From Acidobacteriaceae bacterium (lineage in GTDB: Bacteria > Acidobacteriota > Terriglobia > Terriglobales > Acidobacteriaceae): a DNA stretch of 24,212 bases. Each line of letters opens with the position of its first letter. The stretch's first letter is position 1. Of the stretch, positions 1 through 7,555 are shown one piece after another. The notes beneath the pieces are model-generated. The model was not told the DNA's origin. It worked only from the letters and a program-made list of their open reading frames with translations, and did not search any database. The translations under genes and the position numbers were made by a program. The stretch spans positions 1-24,212 of the forward strand of contig PLKY01000141.1 of NCBI GenBank assembly GCA_003140785.1, written 5' to 3'.

Positions 1-1121
1 TTTTCCTTGTCGTAGTCGGAAGTAGACTTCTCGATCTGCGAGCGGATTTCCTTCACGCGGCCTTCGATGTCGCCCGACTTGCCGGCGCCGTCGACGATCG
101 TCGTGTTGTCTTTGTCGATGGTGATGCGCTTGGCACGGCCCAGATCCTCAAGCTTCACGCCCTCCAGCTTGATGCCCAGATCTTCGGTGATGGCCTTGCC
201 ACCGGTGAGAACGGCGATGTCGCCGAGAATCGACTTGCGGCGGTCGCCGAATCCAGGAGCCTTCACGGCCGCCACATTCAGGGTGCCGCGCAGCTTGTTC
301 ACAACCAAGGTCGCCAGGGCTTCGCCCTCAACATCCTCGGCAATAATCAAGAGGGGCTTGCCGCCACGAGCAACCTGCTCGAGCAAGGGAAGCAGATCCT
401 TCATCGCGCTGATCTTCTTTTCGTAGATCAGAATGTATGGATCTTCGAGAACAGCTTCCAGGCGCTCCGTGTCGGTCACGAAGTAGGGGCTCAGATAGCC
501 GCGGTCGAACTGCATTCCGTCCACAGTCTCGAGACCGGTGTGCATGGTCTTCGATTCTTCGATCGTGATTACGCCATCCTTGCCCACAACCTTCACGGCG
601 TGCGCAATGATGTCGCCGATCTCCTGGTCGCCGTTGGCCGAAATCGCACCAACCTGCGCCACAGAGCCTTCATCCACGGGCTTCGACAGCTTGCCAAGAG
701 CGCCGCCCTCGGTCCACTTGCCGTCCTTATCGCGAGTGCCGATGATCGTCACAACGGCCTTGTCGATACCACGCTTCAATGCTGTCGGATTCGCACCGGC
801 CGCCACGGTCTTCACGCCTTCGCGGAAGATGGCCTGCGCCAACACGGTTGCAGTCGTGGTCCCGTCCCCGGCAACGTCCGAAGTCTTCGAGGCAACTTCA
901 CGCACCAGCTGTGCGCCCACATTCTCAAGCGGGTCCTTCAGGTCGATTTCCTTGGCCACCGTCACGCCGTCCTTGGTGATGGTGGGCGAGCCGAATTTCT
1001 TCTCAATTACGACGTTCCGGCCCTTAGGCCCGAGCGTCGCCTTCACAGCGTCCGCGAGGATGTTCACGCCGCGCAGAATCGCCTGCCGGGAATCCTCACC
1101 GTGCAAAATTTGCTTTGCCAT
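1..1121 (-). CDS. groEL: 60 kDa chaperonin GroEL (partial; C-terminus lies beyond the left edge)
   Basis: This is the large subunit of the cytosolic GroEL-GroES folding chamber, which hydrolyses ATP to fold client proteins. The window holds the first 373 residues, out of about 545 in the family. The start ATG at 1119-1121 follows GAGGAGAG with good spacing. Near-universal GroEL motifs are visible: GPKGRNV at about 31-37, the ATP-site GDGTTTATVLA at about 86-96, GMQFDRGYLSPYF at about 202-214, LLIIAEDVEGEAL at about 257-269 and KAPGFGDRRK at about 287-296. Compared with the E. coli protein there are about 11 extra residues around 130-142 (contains RDKDGKW), just before the conserved AQVG. It lies downstream of groES on the same strand and is presumably transcribed from the groES promoter, although a 182-bp repeat-filled gap separates the two genes. 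The identification is essentially certain. Confidence 0.98.
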   Translation of the reverse strand, partial: MAKQILHGEDSRQAILRGVNILADAVKATLGPKGRNVVIEKKFGSPTITKDGVTVAKEIDLKDPLENVGAQLVREVASKTSDVAGDGTTTATVLAQAIFREGVKTVAAGANPTALKRGIDKAVVTIIGTRDKDGKWTEGGALGKLSKPVDEGSVAQVGAISANGDQEIGDIIAHAVKVVGKDGVITIEESKTMHTGLETVDGMQFDRGYLSPYFVTDTERLEAVLEDPYILIYEKKISAMKDLLPLLEQVARGGKPLLIIAEDVEGEALATLVVNKLRGTLNVAAVKAPGFGDRRKSILGDIAVLTGGKAITEDLGIKLEGVKLEDLGRAKRITIDKDNTTIVDGAGKSGDIEGRVKEIRSQIEKSTSDYDKE

Positions 1122-1144
1122 TGCTTCAACTCTCCTCAGAACAG

Positions 1145-1302
1145 TTTTCAGTGAACAGTGAGCAGTGAACAGTTTTTGTTCGTGCTTTGTGTTCAGTTGT
1201 TGTCACGCCGGGGTCAGAATCAGGATGGAATCTCAAGCAAAAGCTGAAAACTGTTCGCTGGCTCTTGCTGATCACTGTCCACTGACCGCTGACCACTGAA
1301 AA
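1145..1302. repeat. Inverted pair of seven-base repeat arrays between groES and groEL
   Basis: Two short arrays of a degenerate seven-base unit face each other. At 1149-1173 the units are CAGTGAA, CAGTGAG, CAGTGAA and a partial CAGT. At 1271-1298 the units are ATCACTG, TCCACTG, ACCGCTG and ACCACTG, which is the same NNCACTG unit in the opposite orientation. The outer ends TTTTCAGTG (1145-1153) and CACTGAAAA (1294-1302) are a perfect 9-bp inverted repeat. A second perfect 10-bp pair, GAACAGTTTT (1167-1176) and AAAACTGTTC (1247-1256), lies inside. The element stops one base short of the groES stop codon. It could fold into a long imperfect hairpin in the groESL mRNA. It resembles the short tandem heptamer repeats known from cyanobacteria; that comparison is from memory. 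Confidence 0.7.
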
Positions 1303-1303
1303 G

Positions 1304-1615
1304 CTACTTCTTGACGATGCCGAGGACTTCTTCCTCACGCATGATCAGAAACTCTGCGCCGTCGAGCTTGATCTCGGTGCCGGAATACTTACCGAAGAGA
1401 ATCTTGTCGCCCGCCTTAACGTCGAGCGGGAAGACCTTGCCTTCGTCGTTTGATTTGCCCTTGCCTACGGAGATCACTTCGCCTTCCTGCGGCTTCTCCT
1501 TGGCGCTGTCGGGGATAATGATGCCACCGCGGACCGTTTCGCCCTCTTCCATACGGCGGACGAGGATCCTGTCATGCAGCGGTGTAAAGGTAGTTGTAAC
1601 CGTTGTTGCTGCCAT
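1304..1615 (-). CDS. groES: 10 kDa co-chaperonin GroES
   Basis: GroES is the heptameric lid of the GroEL chamber. The protein has 103 residues, close to the usual 95-105. It shows the expected order of motifs: PLHDRILVRR near the N-terminus, the mobile-loop segment GGIIIPDSAKEKPQ at about 30-43, GEVISVGKG, VKAGDKILFGKYSGTEIKLDG, and FLIMREEEVLGIV at the C-terminus. The ATG at 1613-1615 follows AAGGAG with suitable spacing. The N-terminal MAATTVTTT is a few residues longer than in E. coli. It is the first gene of the groES-groEL unit, with a leader of about 170 nt from the predicted promoter and CIRCE-like operator at 1766-1821. Confidence 0.98.
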   Translation of the reverse strand: MAATTVTTTFTPLHDRILVRRMEEGETVRGGIIIPDSAKEKPQEGEVISVGKGKSNDEGKVFPLDVKAGDKILFGKYSGTEIKLDGAEFLIMREEEVLGIVKK

Positions 1616-1765
1616 AACTTCGCTTCTCCTTCAGGCGCGGAAAGGGTTAAGCCCCGACCGCGGATTTTCGAGTGGTTTGTCGAGAATAGGTTGCCGAGAT
1701 TGAAGAATGCGGCTCCAAACTCCTCAGAGCAGCCTACGCAGTTGAGCAGTCTCGCTAGCCTTGCG

Positions 1766-1792
1766 CTAGCAGTCTCCTCTTCCAATTGCTAA
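1766..1792 (-). promoter_or_regulatory. CIRCE-like operator (probable HrcA site) of groESL
   Basis: Read on the minus strand, the site is TTAGCAATT, nine bases, then GACTGCTAG. The CIRCE consensus is TTAGCACTC, nine bases, then GAGTGCTAA. Each half-site matches at 7 of 9 positions, and the spacer is exactly nine. The site overlaps the -10 end of the promoter and the expected transcription start of groES, where HrcA would block transcription. HrcA itself is not in the window. Confidence 0.72.
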
Positions 1793-1821
1793 CGATAGGT
1801 AACCTTGTGTGCGTTTGTCAA
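1792..1821 (-). promoter_or_regulatory. Predicted sigma-70-type promoter of groES-groEL
   Basis: On the minus strand there is a perfect -35 box TTGACA (plus-strand 1816-1821) and a -10 box TATCGT (1792-1797) with an 18-base spacer. The predicted start near 1785 lies inside the CIRCE-like element and about 170 nt upstream of the groES ATG. The same TATCGT box and 18-base spacing recur in the promoter at 13054-13083. Confidence 0.6.
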
Positions 1822-2035
1822 GCGGTGTTGTGTAATATCTGAGCATATCGCACTCATATTCCTGGCGCGCTCTGATTCCTAGCGCATCCCGACTTCTATA
1901 AGGGAAAGGAAATCGGCGCGCCTTGCGGGTCTTGTTTCCCTTCAAAAGGCATTGGCCGCCAACCCGCCCGCTCGCTACGGAAGAAGGAAATCGCAGAGAG
2001 GTTTCAACGGAGGGATCAAGCGTAAAGACTGAACC
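1822..2035. other. Intergenic stretch upstream of the groES promoter
   Basis: No convincing gene is seen here. An inverted repeat AAGGGAAA (1900-1907) and TTTCCCTT (1935-1942) has a 27-base loop that contains GGCGCGCC. It lies downstream of the small minus-strand gene ending at 2036 and may be its terminator or an mRNA hairpin, but it lacks a clear T tract. Confidence 0.3.
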
Positions 2036-2224
2036 CTAGTCTTCGCGTCCGGTGTCTTTGTTCTTGCGCTTTGCGTCTCCGGTCTCTTTTTCGGGATCGG
2101 ATCCGGTTGAATCCGCTATATCAACGGTGCCGAGCGAGTCATTCACCATTGCATCGTCGACAGTCGGAGTGGTTTTCACCGATCCGGCTGGTTGTGTCGG
2201 CGTAGGTTTCGTCTTCTCAACCAT
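2036..2224 (-). CDS. Small hydrophilic hypothetical protein (62 aa)
   Basis: I do not recognise this family. The start at 2222-2224 is chosen because GGAGG lies four bases upstream of it; a longer reading up to 2299 has no comparable ribosome binding site. The product begins MVEKTKPTPTQPAG and is rich in Thr, Asp, Lys, Glu and Pro, with almost no large hydrophobic or aromatic residues. It has no signal peptide, membrane segment or cysteine and is probably disordered. The C-terminus is a charged run (KRKNKDTGRED). It sits alone on the minus strand between tRNA-Ser and the groES promoter. The strong ribosome binding site is the main argument that it is real. Confidence 0.5.
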   Translation of the reverse strand: MVEKTKPTPTQPAGSVKTTPTVDDAMVNDSLGTVDIADSTGSDPEKETGDAKRKNKDTGRED

Positions 2225-2345
2225 GAGACCTCCATTTTGAGGTTGGATGCGTTCCATGGGTCCGACAACTGGATGGGTAACCCGCCAACACGCTCCCAAT
2301 TGCCGTGAACGGCTGTAAGAATTCTCTAATTCGGTGAATTGAACA

Positions 2346-2437
2346 TGGCGGAGAGGGGGAGATTCGAACTCCCGATAGCCTTTCGACTATGCCTGATTTC
2401 GAGTCAGGTGCATTCAACCGGGCTCTGCCACCTCTCC
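2346..2437 (-). tRNA. tRNA-Ser (anticodon CGA)
   Basis: On the minus strand the gene begins GGAGAGG (plus 2431-2437) and pairs with CCTCTCC near the 3' end, followed by discriminator G and an encoded CCA (plus 2346-2348). The anticodon arm is CCTGA, loop CTCGAAA, TCAGG, which gives anticodon CGA and reads the Ser codon UCG. A long variable arm (ATAGTC / GGCTAT region) and a TPsiC arm with the GTTCGAATC motif support a class II serine tRNA. The length of 92 nt including CCA fits tRNA-Ser. Confidence 0.96.
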
Positions 2438-2812
2438 GATTTTCAGAAATGCTGCCATCGTTCGAAATGCAAGTCCCGGCGGCCCGCATCCAAATCCATT
2501 GAGGCAGCAGCGCCCCGCAAAACCAAAGGTTACGTCCCGTCTACCGCGAAAGCGCGAGAGAGCAGGGCCGCGAATTGACAATGGTGGCGCATCCCTAGTT
2601 TACCGGGCAGGTACCAAGGCGGCAAGGTCGCCGCTTCTCGAAATCCAAACTGCAGCAGGTCTTGACGAACGCGCCCCTTCTGCTCACTCATAGGTGATAC
2701 TTTGACCTTGGCCGAATTGAACGTCTTTGAACCGGACTGGAAGAGCGGCTCTTTTCCTTCCCGTACCTCTTAGGAATTGCAATCGGCATCGAAAGTCTGG
2801 AGCGCGGGTCAC
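2438..2812. other. Intergenic stretch between tRNA-Ser and the GH13 gene
   Basis: No gene is supported here. The only reading frames are short and Arg-rich, with no ribosome binding site. A perfect -35-like TTGACA occurs at 2575-2580 on the plus strand, but no good -10 box follows at the right distance. The promoter of the large gene downstream is therefore not defined. Confidence 0.4.
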
Positions 2813-5800
2813 ATGATGGAATTCCATATTTCGCGAACAGCACGGGAACGCTATCGGTTTGCGGATTCGCTGTTTTCCTTTAACGGCAACGTCGTTTTTG
2901 CCGACCTCGCCGCATGCCGCGCCTTCGCGTATCAGATGAACCAGGTTCGCGATGCGGCCAGGTTTCCTGACCGCGCGGTTCATGCCGGCCAATTGTTTGC
3001 CATGGGTCTGATCGATGAGGCCAGCCACGTCGTGCTGGCGCAATACCGCAAGAAATTTGACCCCGAGGTGATGACCGCTGCGTTGGATTGGTTCTCCGCC
3101 CAGGTCGGCGCGGCTGAGATCGACAAGCTCCTCTTGGCCTTTGTCGAGCATTTTCCCGGCCAGAGCGTCATCCGCGGACTTGAATCCCCTCAGCAATGGC
3201 TCTCCGGTACTACCGACGGCATGCCCCACCGTGCGGTCGCTCTCGAAGAACTTTTTCTTCTTTGGGCAGCGAACCGCAACGAGGCGTTCAAGCCATTCGA
3301 TGAGCTCTTCGAAGAAAAGAGCTTGGCCGAAAAGACAGTCTACCGGCAGGTCACCCGGGAACTTCCCAAATATTTCGCCACGCGCCCGCTGATCCCCGTG
3401 GAAGGTACAGGCCAGGTGAGCCTGATTGACCTTCTGCGCGCACCTGCCACCGGCGCCCCACGGTTCCTGAGCGAGCAGCTCTCTCTGATCCGCAGATTGT
3501 GGAAGTCCCTCCTCGGCGATAGCATGGACCGTTTCCTCATGATCGCCGGAGAAATCCTGCGCGAAGAGGAACTCGCCATCTGGATGCAGTTCAATCCCGA
3601 CGCGGGCCGCGTGCGCGCCGCTGCAGAGGAAGCTGCCCGCCGGCGTCGCGAACGCGGGGAACAGCAGTGGCCATCCATCGTCAGCAAGTCCGAAGTACCG
3701 GTCTTCGGCGACCCTGCCTACGAGTACGAAAAATTCAGCGCCGACACGGCCTGGATGCCCAGCACGGTCCTCATTGCCAAGAGCACCTATGTCTGGCTTG
3801 CGCAACTCAGCAAACAATATGGTCGCCATTTCAGCCGCCTCGACGAAATTCCCGACGAAGAGCTGGCGACCTTGGCGCGCCGCGGTCTCAACTCGCTCTG
3901 GCTCATCGGCGTGTGGGAGCGCAGCCGCGCCTCGAAAACCATCAAGCTGCTCTGCGGCAATTCCGACGCTGTGGCATCCGCCTATTCGCTCTATGACTAT
4001 CGGATCGCCGATGACCTGGGCGGGGAACGTGCCTATATCAACCTTCGCGATCGCGCCTATCACCACGGCATTCGCCTGGCCAGTGACATGGTTCCCAATC
4101 ACATGGGCATCGATTCGCCGTGGGTCGTCGAGCACCCTGACTGGTTCATTGCGCGCCCTCAGCCGCCTTATCCCGCCTACAGCTTTGAAGGACCCGATTT
4201 ATCCAGCGACGGCCGCGTCGAAATCAAAATCGAGGACCATTACTTTACGCAGACCGATGCTGCTGTAGTCTTCCGTCGGCGCGACAAATCCTCTGGGGAG
4301 ACCCGCTACATCTATCACGGCAACGATGGCACAAGTTTCCCTTGGAACGACACTGCGCAACTCGACTACCTGAATCCCGCGGTACGCGAGCAGGTGATCC
4401 AGACGATCCTTCACGTCGCCAGGCTCTTTCCGGTAATTCGCTTCGACGCCGCAATGACCTTGGCCAAACGCCACTTTCACCGGCTCTGGTTTCCGGGTTC
4501 CGGATCGAGCGGCGCGATTCCATCCCGCGCCGAATACAGCATGAGCGACGAGGAGTTCAATCGCATCATGCCGCAGGAATTCTGGCGCGAAGTGGTCGAC
4601 CGCGTGGCCGCCGAGGTCCCCGGCACGTTGCTTCTTGCCGAAGCCTTCTGGCTCATGGAGGGCTACTTTGTCCGCACCCTCGGCATGCATCGCGTCTACA
4701 ACAGCGCCTTCATGAACATGATGCGCGACGAGGAAAACGCCAAGTACCGCTCGGTCATCAAGAACACGCTCGAATTCGATCCGGATATCATGAAGCGCTA
4801 CGTCAACTTCATGAGCAATCCCGACGAACGCACGGCCATCGATCAATTCGGCACCGGTGACAAGTGTTTCGGTGTCGCCGTGCTCATGTCCACTCTGCCT
4901 GGCCTGCCGATGTTTGGCCATGGCCAGGTCGAGGGCTTCACCGAAAAATACGGGATGGAATACCAGCGCCCGCGCTACGATGAGACGCCCAATCACTGGC
5001 TCGTCGAGCGCCACGATCGTGAGATTGCCCCACTGCTCAAGAAGCGTTGGCTCTTTGCCGAGAGCAGCAACTTCCTGCTTTACGACTTCTTCGAAGCTTC
5101 GGGCTCGGTCAACGAGAACGTCTTCGCTTATTCAAACCGCAACGGCGATGAGCGCGCCCTCGTCATCTACAACAACCGCTTCGGCACCGCCCACGGGACG
5201 ATCGATTTCTCGGCGGCCTACGCCGACAAGTCGAATTCTCAACTTCGCCAGCAGCGCTTGCGCGAAGGCCTGGCCCTCACAGGGGATCCCGGCGTCATCC
5301 TCGCCTGGCGCGATTCACTCAGCGACCTCGAATACCTCCGCCGCGCCAACGTGCTTGCCGAGCGCGGTCTCACGCTCGATCTGCACGCTTACCAATCGCA
5401 TGTCTTTCTCAACTGGCGCGAATTGCGCTCAACTGCGGGGCAGCCGTGGGATCGTTTGTGCGATCAACTCAACGGACGCGGCGTTGCCAACCTCGACGAC
5501 GCCCTCGCGCTGATGGAATTGAAGCCTGTGCACGATGCCCTCGATGCCCTGCTCGATCCCGAACTCGTGCGGCAACTTGCCGACTTCGCGGAACAGCCAC
5601 CCCTGACTGTCGCGGCAGACCGAAAAACCCAACGCGAACGCAGCGATTTCGTCGAGCAAGCCTTGACGCGGTTTGAAGCACTCTTCCGGGCCACGCAAGA
5701 AGCCTCAGCTTCTTTGATCGGTGACCTGAAGGCGGCAGAGCCAGTCGCGAGCTTGCGCGCATCTGCATTCCGCGACTGCCTGCGCTCTGTTATGCATCTT

Positions 5801-6655
5801 CCCGCGGTGGAAGCATTTTTCCCAGCGCCGTGGCCCGCGACCGCCCGCCACGTATTACCCAGTCCGAGCCCGCACGATACCGCAACTGCACTGTGGGGCC
5901 CGGTGTTCGGCTGGTGTGTCATCGATTGCCTGGCGTCCACCATCGATCCAGAGCATCCGCATCGCGCGGCGCTCGCACTTTTCGATCGCTTGCGTTTGCG
6001 CGAGCCACTCGCCCACACCTTTCACACGCTCGGCATCGAAGGTGAAGAGAGTTGGCGAGCCACCGCACGTATCAAGGTGTTGCTTCTCGCTCATGCCGAT
6101 GCGCTGCGACCAACGAGCACGACCTCACCATCGCGGCCTGAAGCTGTCGCGACGTCGTCCCAACCCCGAGCCACGTCTGCAAGCTTCGCCGAGGACAAGA
6201 ACGCACACATTCCTCCGCGCGCGCCTGCTTCTCGCACTGTGCTTGGCGAGCACGAAACCGGCTTCGCGGCTACTCTATGGCGTGATCCGGACGTGCGTTG
6301 GTTGACAGGCGTTCACGAGGCGGGTGGCCATGACTATCTTGTGAAAGAGCCCTTTGAAGAATTGATCTGGTGGCTCCAGCTCCCCACACTGCTGCGGCTC
6401 GCGAGTCATTCTGAACCCAACCGGCCCGCGGCCGCGGCCATCGCCAAGGCTGTTGAAGACGCCGTTGTCACGGTAGCCACTGCTGGATACCAGACAGATC
6501 GGTTGTTGGCCTTCGATCGGCGCAGTCGGAACAAGGACGCCGCCACCCCAACCGGCAGGGAACCGGGAAACAAAAACGGCGAGCCTCCTCGTTCTTCCGT
6601 AACACCGCCGAAAGTTCAATCGGCGCTAGAACCGGCAGAGGCGAAGAAGAAATAG
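2813..6655 (+). CDS. Very large GH13 (alpha-amylase family) protein with altered region IV
   Basis: A 1280-residue protein without a signal peptide, so probably cytosolic. A helical N-terminal part (about 1-300) is followed by a TIM-barrel GH13 core. Region I is DMVPNH at 425-430. Region II is IRFDAA, with nucleophile D545 and R543. Region III is LLAEAFW, with acid/base E610. Region IV is SNPDER, with D671. The transition-state His of the usual NHD motif is Pro670. After the barrel come a beta-sandwich-like segment (about 755-800), a long helical part, a Pro/Ser/Thr-rich linker (about 1097-1150) and a short aromatic tail domain. The start at 2813 follows GGAG; an upstream in-frame TTG at 2777 has poor ribosome-site spacing. 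It probably acts on an alpha-glucan or a glucosyl transfer substrate, which the sequence does not specify. No glycogen or trehalose genes are adjacent. Confidence 0.85.
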   Translation: MMEFHISRTARERYRFADSLFSFNGNVVFADLAACRAFAYQMNQVRDAARFPDRAVHAGQLFAMGLIDEASHVVLAQYRKKFDPEVMTAALDWFSAQVGAAEIDKLLLAFVEHFPGQSVIRGLESPQQWLSGTTDGMPHRAVALEELFLLWAANRNEAFKPFDELFEEKSLAEKTVYRQVTRELPKYFATRPLIPVEGTGQVSLIDLLRAPATGAPRFLSEQLSLIRRLWKSLLGDSMDRFLMIAGEILREEELAIWMQFNPDAGRVRAAAEEAARRRRERGEQQWPSIVSKSEVPVFGDPAYEYEKFSADTAWMPSTVLIAKSTYVWLAQLSKQYGRHFSRLDEIPDEELATLARRGLNSLWLIGVWERSRASKTIKLLCGNSDAVASAYSLYDYRIADDLGGERAYINLRDRAYHHGIRLASDMVPNHMGIDSPWVVEHPDWFIARPQPPYPAYSFEGPDLSSDGRVEIKIEDHYFTQTDAAVVFRRRDKSSGETRYIYHGNDGTSFPWNDTAQLDYLNPAVREQVIQTILHVARLFPVIRFDAAMTLAKRHFHRLWFPGSGSSGAIPSRAEYSMSDEEFNRIMPQEFWREVVDRVAAEVPGTLLLAEAFWLMEGYFVRTLGMHRVYNSAFMNMMRDEENAKYRSVIKNTLEFDPDIMKRYVNFMSNPDERTAIDQFGTGDKCFGVAVLMSTLPGLPMFGHGQVEGFTEKYGMEYQRPRYDETPNHWLVERHDREIAPLLKKRWLFAESSNFLLYDFFEASGSVNENVFAYSNRNGDERALVIYNNRFGTAHGTIDFSAAYADKSNSQLRQQRLREGLALTGDPGVILAWRDSLSDLEYLRRANVLAERGLTLDLHAYQSHVFLNWRELRSTAGQPWDRLCDQLNGRGVANLDDALALMELKPVHDALDALLDPELVRQLADFAEQPPLTVAADRKTQRERSDFVEQALTRFEALFRATQEASASLIGDLKAAEPVASLRASAFRDCLRSVMHLPAVEAFFPAPWPATARHVLPSPSPHDTATALWGPVFGWCVIDCLASTIDPEHPHRAALALFDRLRLREPLAHTFHTLGIEGEESWRATARIKVLLLAHADALRPTSTTSPSRPEAVATSSQPRATSASFAEDKNAHIPPRAPASRTVLGEHETGFAATLWRDPDVRWLTGVHEAGGHDYLVKEPFEELIWWLQLPTLLRLASHSEPNRPAAAAIAKAVEDAVVTVATAGYQTDRLLAFDRRSRNKDAATPTGREPGNKNGEPPRSSVTPPKVQSALEPAEAKKK

Positions 6656-6712
6656 TCTCCGGCACTCACCATCAGCACCGAAAGATTCCTTCGCCCTGAA
6701 GATATCTACTGG

Positions 6713-6744
6713 TTGACAAACTGAACTGAACCGTTCAGTATTGT
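6713..6744 (+). promoter_or_regulatory. Predicted promoter of the ABC exporter-TetR operon
   Basis: A perfect -35 TTGACA lies at 6713-6718. The best -10-like boxes are CAGTAT (6736-6741, 17-base spacer) and TATTGT (6739-6744, 20-base spacer). The region ends a few bases before the GGAG ribosome binding site of the ATPase gene. The palindrome at 6725-6739 occupies the spacer. Confidence 0.5.
6725..6739. promoter_or_regulatory. Perfect 15-bp palindrome, candidate TetR operator
   Basis: The arms ACTGAAC and GTTCAGT flank a single central C. An extra CTGAA half lies just to the left. The palindrome sits between the -35 and -10 boxes of the operon whose last gene is a TetR-family repressor, so autorepression is the natural reading. 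It is inferred from position and symmetry. Confidence 0.65.
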
Positions 6745-6760
6745 TTTTCGGGAGATTTTG

Positions 6761-7555
6761 ATGATCCGCGTCCGTAACCTAGTCAAGACCTTCGGCTCCT
6801 TCACTGCCGTGAACGACGTGACCTTCGATGTAGCCGAAGGAGAAATCTTCGCATTCCTCGGCCCCAACGGGGCAGGGAAGACCACCACCTTCAAAATGCT
6901 GACCACTCTGCTGAAGCCAACAAGCGGCGAAATCGAACTCGACGGCCTCAACCCCCAGACTCACCAGAATCAGGCGCGCCAGCGATTTGGCATCGTCTTT
7001 CAGGATCCCAGTCTCGACGGCGATCTGACAGCGTGGGAAAACATGGAAATTCATGGCGTGCTCTACCACGTGCAGCATAAAATCCGTCGTCAGCGCTCGG
7101 AAGAGTTGCTGAAGCTCTTCGAGCTCTGGGATCGGCGCAACGACCAAGTCAAGAAGTTCTCCGGCGGTATGAAGCGCCGCCTCGAAATTGCGCGCGGATT
7201 TCTGCATACGCCGAAGATCCTTTTCCTTGACGAACCAACTCTGGGCCTCGATCCGCAGAGCCGCGACCAACTCTGGACACATGTGAAGTCGGTCAACGAA
7301 TCGGAGCGCGTCACCGTATTTCTCACCACCCATTACATGGACGCAGCCGATCGCGTCGCACATCGCATCGGCGTCATCGACCGCGGCAAACTCGTTACCC
7401 AGGGAACGCCGAAAGCTATCAAAGAACAAACCGGCACCAACACGCTGGAAGAAGCATTCCTGAAGCTGACCGGTTCAACCATTCGCGACGAAAGTGCGAA
7501 TGCAGCCGATCAGATGCGGCAATTCGCAAAGATGTGGAGTGGAGGCAGACGATGA
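6761..7555 (+). CDS. ABC transporter ATP-binding protein, DrrA type
   Basis: This is the ATPase subunit of an ABC-2 type exporter of 264 residues. It has Walker A GPNGAGKTTT at about 38-47, a Q-loop in VFQDPS, the signature FSGGMKRRLEIARG, Walker B ILFLDEPTLGLD and the switch His in TTHYMDAAD. The C-terminal LEEAFLKLTG is typical of the DrrA/daunorubicin-resistance and YbhF-like branch. The ATG at 6761 follows GGAG by six bases; an adjacent TTG codon just upstream is less likely to be the start. The stop overlaps the start of the permease gene (ATGA), so translation is coupled. The substrate cannot be read from the sequence. Drugs, lipids or other amphipathic compounds are usual for the family. 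Confidence 0.93.
   Translation: MIRVRNLVKTFGSFTAVNDVTFDVAEGEIFAFLGPNGAGKTTTFKMLTTLLKPTSGEIELDGLNPQTHQNQARQRFGIVFQDPSLDGDLTAWENMEIHGVLYHVQHKIRRQRSEELLKLFELWDRRNDQVKKFSGGMKRRLEIARGFLHTPKILFLDEPTLGLDPQSRDQLWTHVKSVNESERVTVFLTTHYMDAADRVAHRIGVIDRGKLVTQGTPKAIKEQTGTNTLEEAFLKLTGSTIRDESANAADQMRQFAKMWSGGRR

Noticed and set aside
1754..1770. Two GCTAGC copies five bases apart next to the CIRCE-like site
   Set aside because: Tested as a second operator but has no match to a known site. The adjacent element with the exact nine-base spacer explains regulation better.
2339..2693. Short plus-strand frames across tRNA-Ser and the following gap
   Set aside because: They run through the tRNA gene or are Arg-rich without ribosome sites.
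2684..4135. A 483-codon open frame on the minus strand
   Set aside because: It lies wholly opposite the GH13 gene and arises from its GC-rich codon pattern. It has no ribosome site or recognisable motif.
4199..5014. A 271-codon minus-strand frame inside the GH13 gene
   Set aside because: It is antisense to conserved GH13 regions II-IV, which clearly are coding. It is a shadow frame.
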